A program made the position numbers and the translations under genes. This document shows, in pieces, positions 37,234 through 46,174 of a DNA stretch of 64,000 nucleotides (within the stretch, counting starts at the first letter, position 1; every line of letters begins with the position of its first letter). Source of the stretch: Thiosulfativibrio zosterae. Lineage in GTDB: Bacteria; Pseudomonadota; Gammaproteobacteria; Thiomicrospirales; Thiomicrospiraceae. The DNA lies in assembly GCF_011398155.1 (NCBI RefSeq), contig NZ_AP021888.1, positions 2,206,001 through 2,270,000 on the forward strand, in the 5' to 3' direction. The notes under the pieces are model-generated. The model saw only the letters and a program-made list of their open reading frames with translations. It had not been told where the DNA came from and made no database searches.

Positions 37234-38307
37234 TTATCCATACATCATTTTTGCCACACCACTGCCTTTTTGATATTTGACTTGTTGATGCGCCTGGTGT
37301 CTTTGGAGCGATTTGATGTCCCCTATGGCTGCGCCAAAACTTTTGAGTAGTTTTCCTTGGCAGATGACATTGATGATTTCTGGTGTGAGTTTGTATTTCT
37401 GCATGAGAGGGTTAGGTTTTTGCGTACTGGATAGAAAGCCTTTTTTGTAGGGATGTAGAGCTTGTCCTAGGTAGTTCACAAATTCTATATAGTCTGGTTT
37501 GGCAAAGGGAATTTGTTGGTTGTTTAAAGCGTTAGCGTCAAAAGCCATCAAACTGGCTCTAGGAATTTGGTCTAGGCGCTGCAGAAAGGCGTTTTCGAGT
37601 TTTTGCTGTTGATTAATGACTTCACAAGGTTTTTCTTGTGTAACCAGTGCCGGTTCTGGAAAGTCTTCGGTGTTTTTAATTCTGCGTTGTATTGTTGTAA
37701 AGTCTGAATCTTCTAAGGATAGTGCAATATTGGCTCTGACAGGATTCAGGTCAACATAGGCCATGACCGACAAAAGGGCTTTTTCGTCTAACAAAGCTTG
37801 GCTTTTAAAACGCCCTTCCCAAAAATGTCCGGTGACTTGGTCTTCCTTATTTGCCATTCTGGCAATTGATTCGTTGAGCACTCGCATAAACCATGAGATG
37901 TCATAAAGTCGTTTGCGATAAATATCAGCCATATCATTAACTTGCTTAACAATCGCCTCATCAGCAGTTTCGGGGGATTGCAAATATTGTTGTACAGTTA
38001 TATTGCTGGCAAACAGTTGTGTCCAGGCTTGTAGAACTTCTAAATTCGACCAGGCCTGGGCTTTTTCTTGATTTACTCTAGCCACTAAATGATAGTGATT
38101 GTTCATAATGGCATAGGCCGCTATGTCTATAGCAAAAACATTGGCTAATTGCATAATGCGTTGTTCTATCCAAGCTCTGCGATGTTCGTAATTTTGACCT
38201 GATATCGAGTCAACTCCGCATAAGTAGGCTCTGCGAACACAGCGATTGACTAGGTGATACCAAGGCGTTTGACTTAGGTCGATTTGCGATTCACGGGCTT
38301 TAGTCAT
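37234..38307 (-). CDS. REP-associated tyrosine transposase (IS200-like Y1 family)
   Basis: A 357-residue protein with the Y1/HUH transposase fold: WYHLVNRCVRRAYLCG at the start, IAAYAIMNNHYHLVARV (HYH metal site) near residue 70, HFWEGRFKSQALLDEKALLS, and MAYVDLNPVRANIA. Such RAYT proteins nick and move REP palindromes. The 3' third is not part of the core domain. Its own upstream region holds four GTGGGTGTCC motifs and a 63-bp direct repeat, likely substrate sites. A copy of the CCAGGCCTGG palindrome is inside the gene. It appears intact. Confidence 0.88.
   Translation of the reverse strand: MTKARESQIDLSQTPWYHLVNRCVRRAYLCGVDSISGQNYEHRRAWIEQRIMQLANVFAIDIAAYAIMNNHYHLVARVNQEKAQAWSNLEVLQAWTQLFASNITVQQYLQSPETADEAIVKQVNDMADIYRKRLYDISWFMRVLNESIARMANKEDQVTGHFWEGRFKSQALLDEKALLSVMAYVDLNPVRANIALSLEDSDFTTIQRRIKNTEDFPEPALVTQEKPCEVINQQQKLENAFLQRLDQIPRASLMAFDANALNNQQIPFAKPDYIEFVNYLGQALHPYKKGFLSSTQKPNPLMQKYKLTPEIINVICQGKLLKSFGAAIGDIKSLQRHQAHQQVKYQKGSGVAKMMYG
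38050..38059. repeat. Dispersed palindrome CCAGGCCTGG inside the RAYT gene
   Basis: A 10-bp perfect palindrome; minus-strand reading gives AQAWSNLE, close to the EFNQAWSN of the methyltransferase copy. Confidence 0.8.
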
Positions 38308-38321
38308 GACGGATACCTATT

Positions 38322-38504
38322 TATTGATTATGTTTAGTTTAGCAGAATATGGAGTGAGTTGAAAACAAAGTGGGTGTCCTTTAGTTTTATTGATTAAGTT
38401 TAGTTTAGCAGAAAATGGAGTGAGATGAAAACAAAGTGGGTGTCCTTTAGATAGTTTTAAATAAAGTGGGTGTCCTTTTGTATTAAAAAACTAAGTGGGT
38501 GTCC
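38322..38504. repeat. RAYT-associated direct repeat and GTGGGTGTCC motifs
   Basis: A 63-bp unit at 38,322-38,384 is repeated at 38,388-38,450 with three mismatches. Each ends in AAAGTGGGTGTCCTTTAG. Two more GTGGGTGTCC motifs follow at 38,466 and 38,495, so there are four in 135 bases (38,370, 38,436, 38,466, 38,495). This is just upstream of the transposase start. Together with the terminator at 38,539-38,573 it fills the 313-base gap to the truncated S-layer gene. Confidence 0.85.
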
Positions 38505-38538
38505 TTTTGTTTACTTTTGTTATAAGTATCCTTTCAAC

Positions 38539-38573
38539 AAAAAGCCCCACCAACTTCGAAGAGAAAGTGAGGC
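38539..38573 (-). terminator. Terminator after the truncated S-layer copy
   Basis: On the minus strand AGCCTCAC pairs with GTGGGGCT (one G-T pair) across an inner loop containing TTCGAA, followed by TTTTTG. A second, T-less hairpin (AAAGCCC-GA-GGGCTTT on plus, 38,584-38,599) lies between it and the stop codon. Confidence 0.75.
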
Positions 38574-38620
38574 TGAAATTTCCAAAGCCCGAGGGCTTTA
38601 AGAAAAGATAGAAGCAGGAA

Positions 38621-41141
38621 TTAAACTATATCACCAAATGCCATATCAGTAACACCTGTCATTTGAATAACAGAAGTATATCCAATGCCATCAGCGTCAT
38701 AAACAAGGTAACCATCAGAACCAACAACACCAAAGTAGTATTTTACTGTACCATTCAGCGCAGTATCTGCAGCAGTTAACAATGCGTCAAGACTTGCAGC
38801 AGCAGTCAATTGCTCAGTATAGTTTCCAACTAATCCTGCAGTTGTAAAGTCTAAAGTATCACTAGTAGTTACGAAATCAGTGATAATGTCAGTAACAGCA
38901 CCAGCAGAAGTATCAATATCAGTATCAACATCACTAAATACAAATACGTCAGCACCAGCAGCGCCTGTCATTGTATCAACACCAGTTCCACCTGTTACAG
39001 TATCAACACCAGCACCACCAGTAAAGGTATCATTACCAGCTCCAAGCACATATGTACCAGCAGTAGCAGCAGCTTTGACAACGTCAGCACCTGCACCAGT
39101 AGTTACAGAGATAGCACCAGTTGATGTTCCAGTTACAGCAGACAAGTCAATTGTTTTTGCAGCAGTTGAAGCCAATGCAGATACACCACCAGAAATTGTA
39201 ATTGTATCTGTCTGTGTATTATTTGCAGCCGTCATTGTAACAACATCCGCACCCTGTGAAAGAGTAATTGTTGTAGCTGTAGCATTTGCAGCAGTATCAA
39301 CGTTTGTAAGTGTTAACTTCATTGAGTTTGTGCCAGTAAGACCAGTTCCATCAATAGTTACAGCACCAGTAAGAGCTGAGGCAGTTACATCGAGAACACC
39401 ACTATTTGCTGTTGCTAATGCATTAGCAAAACCACCGACGGAAAATGTTAATGCAGTAGCAGAACCAATTACAACTTTTTCGATTGCAGTAACATTTGTA
39501 AAGCTGTTATCAGCCAAAGTCAATGTTGCTGCATCTGTAAGAGTCATAGTGTCTGTACCTTCACCACCATTGATAGTTGCTACAGCCATAACTGCTTGAG
39601 TAGCAGAAATGGCATCGTCACCTGCACCAGCATTAACTGTTTGCAATCCACCCGCACCAGCAGCATTCATAGTAACGATATCACGTGTTCCTGTACCAGT
39701 TACAACCACGGTACCAGTTTGTCCACCGATAACGATATCAGCACCAGCTGTATTAGCAGAGGCGTCAACAGTTGTAACTTTTGTTGCATTGGCAGAAAGA
39801 TTTATTTTTGCAGCATTTGCACCAGCAAGTGTTACTTTTGTAAGATCAGTTGTAGCCGTACCAAGAGCCAAGCTTGTGTAATCTGTACCTGCAGTCAATG
39901 CAGTCGTACCTGCAGCATTGTATAGTGAAGTTCCACCACTGCTTACAGTGAAGTTAGCTGTTTCAAAACCTGTAATGTTAAGACCAGTTGCATCTAATTC
40001 AGTTGCTGCAGTTGCTGATTTAACTGTAAGATTCAATACATCTGATGTACCTGTAGCTGTTGTCAACGCGTACTGAAGAGCACCTGTTTGATCAGCAGTC
40101 ATTGTTACCGCAGCAGCTTGGGCAGCACTCATACCTGTAAAGCCAGCACCATCACCTGCAGTAATCAACGATGTAACACCAGAAATACCATCAGCAGCGA
40201 TTGCAGCAGTTGTTGCATTTGATAGTACTTCAAAACCAGTGTATGAACCACGCAATGCAGAAGAAGCAACGTCAGCAGTAGCAGCAACTACTAGTGTATC
40301 AGCTGTACCAGCACCAGCATCAATAATACCAGCAGCAGGAGCAGCAAGAGTTGCTGTAGTTACTGTATCATTTCCAGTAGAACCTTTAAATGAAGTCGTC
40401 ACTGTATCAAGTGTCATTGTAAGACCACCTGTGTTAGTAGAAGCATCAACAGTTTTGAATGTACCAGCATTACCAACGTTAACCGCACCAGCACCTGTTA
40501 CTGTTAAAGCAGCAGTTGCAGCATAGTCAGCTGCCAAAGTTGCTGTAAATGCAGTAGTAGCGTTTACTGTCAATGAAGTAATGTTAGCACCAGTTACGTT
40601 CAAGTCAACAGTACCAAGAGTATTTGCAACACCAGTAGAATTGATAGTTGCAGTTGTAGCATTACCTGCAGAAGCATTAGTAACGTTAGTACCAGCTTTC
40701 GTGCCACCAGAAACATTAAGAGTTACTGCATCAGTAGCTGTTGCATAACCAAAAGTAACTGTACCATTAGCAGTAGTACCATTACCGATAACACCGATAG
40801 ATGCACCCGTTGCAAGATTAGTTACGGTAACTGCACCAGCACCAGTGTTAGCATTAACTGCAGTTGCACCAACAGCACCAGAAGCATCAACTGTTGCAGT
40901 AACACCAGCAGCTGCAGCACGAACATTGATTGTCTCAATTCCAGTAATTACTGCAGCATTAAGAGCTGTTGCATCAGTAGCAGTAACAACTAAATTTAAT
41001 GTATCAGTACCTGCTCCACCATTAATAATGTCTGCAGCATTTAAAGTTTCATCCGTTCCACCGTTAGAAGCGATAGCTGTAAATGTATCATTAGCAGATG
41101 AACCCGTGAATGCAGTACCTTGGTCAACACCTGTAGTAAGC
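38621..41141 (-). pseudogene. RTX-like S-layer protein gene lacking its 5' end (silent copy or remnant)
   Basis: The frame is open from 41,182 to the stop at 38,621, but no ATG, GTG or TTG is in frame before 40,603. From 41,141 on, the translation aligns with the middle of the intact S-layer protein (both contain NGGAG-DTLN/DGGAG-DTLN, ATGAS, FGYAT, DAVTLNV, ATINSTG), so the DUF4214-like N-terminal part and start are missing. The C-terminal part carries hemolysin-type nonapeptides (GGAGVDTVTGGTGVDTMTGAAGAD) and ends VTDMAFGDIV, quite unlike the other copy. It has no cysteine. Translation from TTG 40,603 would give 660 residues, but this looks like a promoterless cassette. The homology stops exactly where element DNA begins. 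Confidence 0.75.
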
Positions 41142-41152
41142 GACCAAATAAT

Positions 41153-41208
41153 AGATACTGTAAGTATCTGATTTTTAAAGAACTAACTTGTAGATACTAT
41201 TAGTATCT
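41153..41208. promoter_or_regulatory. Two GATACT-N3-AGTATC operators left of the XRE gene
   Basis: AGATACTGTAAGTATCT (41,153-41,169) and AGATACTATTAGTATCT (41,192-41,208), 39 bases apart centre to centre. They match the two operators on the other side of the XRE gene and are probably bound by the same repressor. This pair sits between the XRE stop and the broken S-layer frame. Confidence 0.8.
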
Positions 41209-41298
41209 GGTAATTTCTTGTTTTTTTCTACAAAATTAAATCGTTTCAATTACGGAAAACAAATATTATACTTATATTTCAACAACTTAGTTAAAATA

Positions 41299-41769
41299 CT
41301 ATTCTTTTACTTTTCTGTCACTTCGTCTTTTAGAAGTTTTAAGCATTGATAGATATGATTTTATAAAGACACTTGGGCTGATTGACAATTGATATTCAGA
41401 ACCTGATATGGAAATGGTCAAACCCTCTGAGTTCAGATAACCAATAATCCGCTCTGTCATCTCTGAATTAGGCTTTGTTTCAAATGTCTCTAACCGAGCT
41501 ATCGTTGGCTTACTGAGTCCTACGTTTTTAGCAAATTCCTGCTGAGACTGATTTAGCAAATTTCTACAAGATTTTGTCATCAAACCAAAAGACACTTCTT
41601 CAGCAAATCTTTTACTGGCATCTGAATCTGGGAAACTACCATACTGGCTAATACCGTTTAAAAAACGCTCAACATCCTGCTCCAGAGCCTCATCTGAAGG
41701 AATTTCCTGACTTCTTAAATGCTCTACAAAATCAAAAAACTCTTGATAACCATCATAAATGCTTGACAT
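41299..41769 (-). CDS. XRE-family repressor of the integrative element
   Basis: A 156-residue protein. An acidic helical N-terminus (about 1-60) is followed by a Cro/C1-type helix-turn-helix: NQSQQEFAKNVGLSKPTIARLETF (about residues 75-100), and a short C-terminal extension ending in basic residues. It diverges from the integrase, and the 107-base gap between them holds two operators, so autoregulation and control of int are likely. It resembles phage/ICE repressors but has no known close name. Confidence 0.82.
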   Translation of the reverse strand: MSSIYDGYQEFFDFVEHLRSQEIPSDEALEQDVERFLNGISQYGSFPDSDASKRFAEEVSFGLMTKSCRNLLNQSQQEFAKNVGLSKPTIARLETFETKPNSEMTERIIGYLNSEGLTISISGSEYQLSISPSVFIKSYLSMLKTSKRRSDRKVKE

Positions 41770-41785
41770 TCAAAATCCAATATTA

Positions 41786-41816
41786 GATACTATGAGTATC
41801 AGATACTTTCAGTATC
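41786..41816. promoter_or_regulatory. Two GATACT-N3-AGTATC operators between XRE and integrase
   Basis: GATACTATGAGTATC (41,786-41,800) and GATACTTTCAGTATC (41,802-41,816), 16 bases apart centre to centre. Same dyad as the left pair. They lie in the divergent promoter region of the repressor and int. Confidence 0.85.
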
Positions 41817-41876
41817 CGAAAAACGCAGTGCAAATGCATAATCAATAATTCAACCAATAATTTAAAGGAACACAAC

Positions 41877-43079
41877 ATGCCTAAACAACTACTTAGTCAG
41901 GCTTTCGTGGATAAAGCCAAATGTCCTAAAGGACAAACTAAAGTCGATTACTTCGATACAAAAGTTAACGGCTTATTGCTCAAAGTATTAACTTCAGGAA
42001 AAACAAATTACTACCTAAGATACCAAAACTCATATGGTAGATGGACAGAAAATAGACTCTCACAAGTTGACGCATCTGCTCTCAACCTCAACGATGCCAG
42101 ACAACTTGCTAAACAATATCTGTCTCAAATCACACTTGGTCACAACCCTTTTGAAGACAAGGTTAAAAAGACCAGCGTCATCACATTCCAAGAGCTGATT
42201 GATAACTACTACCTTCCCCACATTAAGGGATACAAAAGAAGTTGGGATACCGATGTCAGCTTATTAAAGAACCATATTCTACCAGCTCTTAAGGATAAGC
42301 ATTTAGATGAAATTAAACGCAATGACATGGTTTCTATTTTTACCAAACATCGCAGCACTCACAAGCCCGGCTCTACGAATCGAATCATTATTCTTTGTCG
42401 TTACATCTTCAACTGCGCCATAAAGTGGGAAATTGAAGGTGCTGGACAAAACCCAACTTCAGGCATCGACTTGTATCAAGAAAATAACAAATTAGAACGA
42501 TACTTGTCTAGTGATGAAGCTAAACGGTTATTTGAAGAACTCGATAAGTCTCAGGCGAAAATGTTAAAGCCGATTATCACCATGCTTCTGCTGACTGGTG
42601 CACGTAAAAATGAGGTGCTACAAGCTAAATGGGAAGACTTCGATTTTGAACGCAGATTGTGGCGCATCGAGAAGAATAAGACGGGTACAACTCGTCATGT
42701 TCCACTTAATGATGGTGCAATTCAACTACTTCAATCCATGACAAAGCATGATAGTTCTGAGTATGCCTTCCCTAACCCAGATACTGGAAAACCTTATACA
42801 CAAATCTTCCATGCATGGAATACGGTTAGGAAGCGAGCTGGTTTAGATGAACTACGAATCCATGACCTGCGGCATTCATTTGCCAGCTTTCTAGTCAACA
42901 GTGGACGATCACTGTATGAAGTGCAAAAGATACTCGGTCACACTCAAATCAAGACAACACAAAGGTATGCACATTTAGCAAACGATACATTAGTAGATGC
43001 TTCGAATGCAGCGTTCAAGGCATTACCCTTGATTCAACTTCAGAAACTACCAGAGGTGCCAATGGTCACAATGCAATGA
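41877..43079 (+). CDS. int: Tyrosine recombinase/integrase
   Basis: A 400-residue site-specific recombinase. It has an N-terminal Arm DNA-binding domain (DUF4102-like, residues 1-80: TKVDYFDTKVNGLLLKVL), a SAM-like core-binding domain (about 100-190), and the catalytic domain with Arg243 (TGARKNEVL), His329 and Arg332 (HDLRHSFASFL), His355 (ILGHTQIKTTQ) and Tyr364 (QRYAHLAND). All six catalytic positions look intact. It probably moved this element; the attachment core was not identified. AAAGGAACAC before the ATG is its ribosome site. Confidence 0.93.
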   Translation: MPKQLLSQAFVDKAKCPKGQTKVDYFDTKVNGLLLKVLTSGKTNYYLRYQNSYGRWTENRLSQVDASALNLNDARQLAKQYLSQITLGHNPFEDKVKKTSVITFQELIDNYYLPHIKGYKRSWDTDVSLLKNHILPALKDKHLDEIKRNDMVSIFTKHRSTHKPGSTNRIIILCRYIFNCAIKWEIEGAGQNPTSGIDLYQENNKLERYLSSDEAKRLFEELDKSQAKMLKPIITMLLLTGARKNEVLQAKWEDFDFERRLWRIEKNKTGTTRHVPLNDGAIQLLQSMTKHDSSEYAFPNPDTGKPYTQIFHAWNTVRKRAGLDELRIHDLRHSFASFLVNSGRSLYEVQKILGHTQIKTTQRYAHLANDTLVDASNAAFKALPLIQLQKLPEVPMVTMQ

Positions 43080-43133
43080 CAAATATTAATAGCAAAAAGT
43101 GCCTATAAAAGTTCCCGCTCTTATAGACACTTG

Positions 43134-43219
43134 AACCTTCCAGAGTTAAACGGTAGATTCAATTTAACAATAAACATTTTACCGCACTCTAAAACGAAAG
43201 AATAGCTCTCTGGAAGGTT
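43134..43219. repeat. 12-bp inverted repeat AACCTTCCAGAG / CTCTGGAAGGTT
   Basis: Perfect arms at 43,134-43,145 and 43,208-43,219, separated by 62 bases, in the 172-base gap between int and the split gene. A smaller dyad AGTGCCTATAA/TTATAGACACT (about 43,099-43,132) is just before it. It could be a terminator for int, a protein site, or a large RNA hairpin before the next gene. Confidence 0.7.
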
Positions 43220-43251
43220 TTAATTAACTTTCAGTTAAAAAGGTAATAATA

Positions 43252-43918
43252 ATGACAAACGTTAAATACGGCTTAAATGAGCGACTTTTAAAGGTACTCA
43301 GAGTACTAAAGTCAGACAAGACCACATCACAAACATCTTACACTGAACTGGCTAGACTCGCTCAACTGAGCCGACAAACAATTAATAAACATCAAACAGC
43401 CATACAACACTACCTAAGTGATGCACCACCACCATCAAACCTTGATTTGATGTATGTCAGAAGGCGGCAAAAAGAAACCTATGTTGAATATGCTACAGCT
43501 CATCTTAAACTCGGTGATGAACTATTCCCTGCAATATTGGGGGCGATTGCTGGCTACCAACTTAGACATGAGGTCAAGTTGATTTCACATTTAAACAAGA
43601 TTGATGCAATCATTGAACTAGGAAAAGCCTTTGTCCAAGTTGCCAACCAAGTACAGATTAAGAAAGATAACTCTGGGATAGTCATAAACAGCCAAAACAA
43701 AGCCGTTAAACATTTACTGAACTCCGGAACTAAAGTGGCTTTTGTGGACAAACTATTTAGTCGCAGCAAAAGTTACAGCTCTGCTAGATACTCAAAGAAG
43801 TGGAAACTCACTAAACTGGGACAAGAAACTATTCAAGAGATAGTTAAGTTAGCACTCCATGAAATTAGAAGAATAAATGCAGACCTATGTTCTCAACTTA
43901 CAGTTAGTCCGCTACATA
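43252..43918 (+). pseudogene. 5' half of element gene split by IS256 (HTH N-terminal region)
   Basis: Residues 1-222 of a gene that continues at 45,244. The N-terminus has a helix-turn-helix-like segment (SYTELARLAQLSRQTINKHQ, about 28-48). The rest is basic and mixed alpha/beta and I do not recognise it. The track to 43,932 ends in IS-derived codons (RACK). Removing the insertion and one copy of the 8-bp target duplication joins codon 222 (His) in frame to the Met at 45,243-45,245, giving one 521-residue protein. The original gene was therefore interrupted recently, without other damage. Confidence 0.85.
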
Positions 43919-43946
43919 GAGCCTGTAAATAATTCTGTGTAAACGC
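43919..43946 (+). repeat. Left terminal inverted repeat of the IS256 element
   Basis: 28 bases beginning GAGCCTGTAAAT; the 43,911-43,918 target duplication GCTACATA directly precedes it. Confidence 0.9.
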
Positions 43947-43954
43947 CCATTTGG

Positions 43955-45172
43955 TTACACCCGCCCTTTAAGGCGGTCTTCATGCAAAATCATAAACTGA
44001 TTCATCGCAGCATTCCAGTCACGAATCGGCATTGTCCATTTTTTTGATGCCGATTCAATCGCCAAAAATACAATTTTAAATGCCGAATTATCATGCCCAA
44101 AAATCTTGCGATTATTCACCGCTTTGCGAATCACAGAGTTTAGTGACTCTATGGCATTAGTGGTGTAGATCGCTTTGCGTATCGATTCTGGATATAAAAA
44201 CAAGGTTGAGACATTATCCCAGTGAGTTCGCCAGGATTTGCTGATACTGGGAAATTTTGCATCCCATTTTTGTTCAAATCGCTCCAATGCCATTAAAGCA
44301 CCTGCTTCAGTGACGGATTGGTAAATGTCTTTTAAATCAGTGGCAACCAGTTTGCGTTCTTTATAGCCGACATACTTGAGTGAGTTACGCACCATATGGA
44401 CAATACAAAGCTGTATATCTGTTTTAGGGTAGACAGCATTAATCGCTTCAGGAAATCCTGTTAGGCCATCAACCGATGCGATGAGAATGTCTTTCACGCC
44501 GCGGGCGTGAAGGTCATTTAAAACATTTAACCAAAACTTGGAAGATTCATTTTCTGATAACCAAAGCCCCAAACATTCTTTTCTACCTTCTAGGTTAATG
44601 CCCAGCGCTACATACATGGTTTTGCGCAACACTTGTTTGTCTTGGCGGATTTTGAGCACTATGCCGTCAAGGTAGATAATCGGGTAGATTTCATCGAGGG
44701 GTCGTTCTTGCCATTGGGTAACTTTCTCGAGTACAGATTCGGTGACTTTAGAAATGAGGGTGGGTGAAACATCAGCACCGTACATTTCTTTAAAGGCATC
44801 AACGATGTCTCGGGTACTCATACCTTTAGCGTAAAGGCTAAGAATCTGGTCATCCATATGGGTGAGTCGTGTAGCGCCTTTTTTAACGATGACGGGTTCA
44901 AAGGTACTGTTACGGTCTCTAGGGACGGACAGTTCAACTTCACCATGATCACCTTTAAGGATTTTGCTGGTGTAGCCGTTACGGCTGTTAGTTGAATCGG
45001 AAACTTGGTTTTTTGAGTAGCCTAAATGTTCTTCCATCTCAGCGCCAAGGGCTGCTTCAACAGTCATCTTAACCAGCATGGATGAAAGGTTGGATAGGTC
45101 TTCTTGTGTTTTAACAGACTTGGCAAGTTCTTTGGCCAATTCTTGGAGTTTTTTGTGGTCTAAGTTGCTCAT
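43955..45172 (-). CDS. IS256-family transposase
   Basis: A 405-residue DDE transposase (Transposase_mut). The catalytic Asp is in YLDGIVLKIRQDKQV, the second in ASVDGLTGFPEAINAVYP, and the Glu is in AIESLNSVIRKAVNNRKIF. The signature region DIQLCIVHMVRNSLKYV is kept. The frame is intact and within both inverted repeats, so it is probably functional. Confidence 0.95.
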   Translation of the reverse strand: MSNLDHKKLQELAKELAKSVKTQEDLSNLSSMLVKMTVEAALGAEMEEHLGYSKNQVSDSTNSRNGYTSKILKGDHGEVELSVPRDRNSTFEPVIVKKGATRLTHMDDQILSLYAKGMSTRDIVDAFKEMYGADVSPTLISKVTESVLEKVTQWQERPLDEIYPIIYLDGIVLKIRQDKQVLRKTMYVALGINLEGRKECLGLWLSENESSKFWLNVLNDLHARGVKDILIASVDGLTGFPEAINAVYPKTDIQLCIVHMVRNSLKYVGYKERKLVATDLKDIYQSVTEAGALMALERFEQKWDAKFPSISKSWRTHWDNVSTLFLYPESIRKAIYTTNAIESLNSVIRKAVNNRKIFGHDNSAFKIVFLAIESASKKWTMPIRDWNAAMNQFMILHEDRLKGRV

Positions 45173-45207
45173 AGCTTTTTTCCTTTTTTGAGGATTTTAA
45201 TCTATGA

Positions 45208-45235
45208 GCGTTTACACAGTTTGATTTACAGGCTC
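45208..45235 (-). repeat. Right terminal inverted repeat of the IS256 element
   Basis: 28 bases ending ATTTACAGGCTC, followed directly by the second GCTACATA copy (45,236-45,243). Confidence 0.9.
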
Positions 45236-45243
45236 GCTACATA

Positions 45244-46142
45244 TGCACCCCACCATATGTAGTCGAGCAAGCGTAAACCTAAAAGAACAGTTTAAATCTT
45301 TATTCAGCGTTTCCAGTTCTAATATTACATCACCTTACCAGACCAGTGTTTCCATTGATATGCTAGATGAGTTGAGCATTCCTTCTCTATTTGCTTTACT
45401 GAGCCATGCCAGCCCTTCTTATATTGATGCTGGTCAGCTTTTAGTTTCAACTCGGCATCTTGCTTCTACAGATGAATCCGATGGTCGAAGTTATAACGTC
45501 TTCACGAGACTCAGTAGTTCGGAACGCAAGCTTTTAGGATATTACAACTATGATATTAGCAGCTGTTTGCAGATTGTTAGCTTTGGCTTGCTTTACCGTT
45601 ACAGCTCTAACCCTGAATTATTTAGTGATTATTGTCTGGTGTTCAATTATGCATGGGATACCGACTTCAAGCGTAGTTTTAGACAGCAGATTTCTAATGA
45701 CATCGTTATTGATGAATCTGATGTGAAGAAGGAACTCACTGCATTTGCTAATGGTAAGCGTAACAGTCACCTTGAACATCCAATGCTTGAAATGTTCCAG
45801 CAACAATCCGATAGATTACGTAGAGAAGTATTGGCATTAATCTTCACCTATGAACCTGATGTCTTTGCAATAGCATTGAGTCAATCGCGCAAAGACCTAC
45901 CTGACAATGTGAACTGGATAGATATCGAAGCACCAGAAGAACCTGCTCTTGCTTATGCCAAGTCCAGTGTCTTTTTCTTTGTCTGGACGTATTACGAGAA
46001 GCAAATCAGAGATGCAATGTTAAGCTTAGTTGATGATGGCATACCCCTGCATGATGCTATTTATAGCAGGCGGATAGTTTCACCAGACACCTTTGAGAAA
46101 GCCATTTTTGATCAGACAGGTTTTGAGGTCAAGATTGCTTAA
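45244..46142 (+). pseudogene. 3' half of split element gene; possible palm-domain polymerase
   Basis: The 299 residues after the insertion. By eye three segments fit the order and spacing of family A/T7-type palm motifs: GYYNYDISSCLQIVSFGLLY (motif A, D-x-S), DRLRREVLALIFTYEPDVF (O-helix-like, compare T7 KRSVMTLAYG), and GIPLHDAIYSRR (motif C, HD), with about 30 residues to the end. No exonuclease domain is present. The motif B Tyr-Gly is replaced by Phe-Thr in that alignment. I infer a divergent nucleotidyl polymerase joined to an N-terminal HTH, but it could be an unrelated protein. Intact copies elsewhere would decide. Confidence 0.6.
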
Positions 46143-46158
46143 CACCTCAGGGGGGGGT

Positions 46159-46174
46159 TGCTCTTTAACAATTT
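46159..46174 (+). promoter_or_regulatory. rRNA-type boxA antitermination site
   Basis: TGCTCTTTAACAATTT is the boxA of rRNA leaders and spacers, the NusB-NusE binding site. It is 17 bases after the stop of the split gene, just after a run of eight G. No rRNA gene follows. It would let transcription read through the following 330 bases of hairpin-rich DNA. Confidence 0.65.

Larger units (their letters stand above)
43919..45235 (-). mobile_element. IS256-family insertion sequence with 8-bp target duplication
   Basis: A 1,317-bp element. Terminal inverted repeats of 28 bp (43,919-43,946 and 45,208-45,235) begin GAGCCTGTAAAT and end CTGTGTAAACGC, with 25 of 28 positions identical. Flanking target duplications are GCTACATA at 43,911-43,918 and 45,236-45,243. 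An 8-bp duplication is normal for IS256. It carries one transposase gene on the minus strand and is complete. Confidence 0.95.

Noticed and set aside
38880-39925. Long plus-strand frames opposite the truncated S-layer copy (and similar ones at 40,239-40,526, 47,207-47,461 and 47,645-48,028)
   Set aside because: They are antisense to Ala/Thr-rich coding DNA whose codon use leaves few stops on the other strand; no ribosome sites or recognisable domains.
41154-41207. The GATACT dyads as the integrase attachment core
   Set aside because: They flank the XRE gene rather than the ends of the element, and a copy at the right side near 46,150-46,530 was not found.
43919-43932. Codons R-A-C-K at the end of the first split-gene frame as its native C-terminus
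   Set aside because: They lie in the IS inverted repeat; the real gene continues in frame beyond the insertion.
46159-46174. boxA as the leader of an rRNA operon or the start of a CRISPR array
   Set aside because: No 16S/23S sequence or regular direct repeats follow; a protein-coding S-layer gene on the other strand begins 360 bases later.
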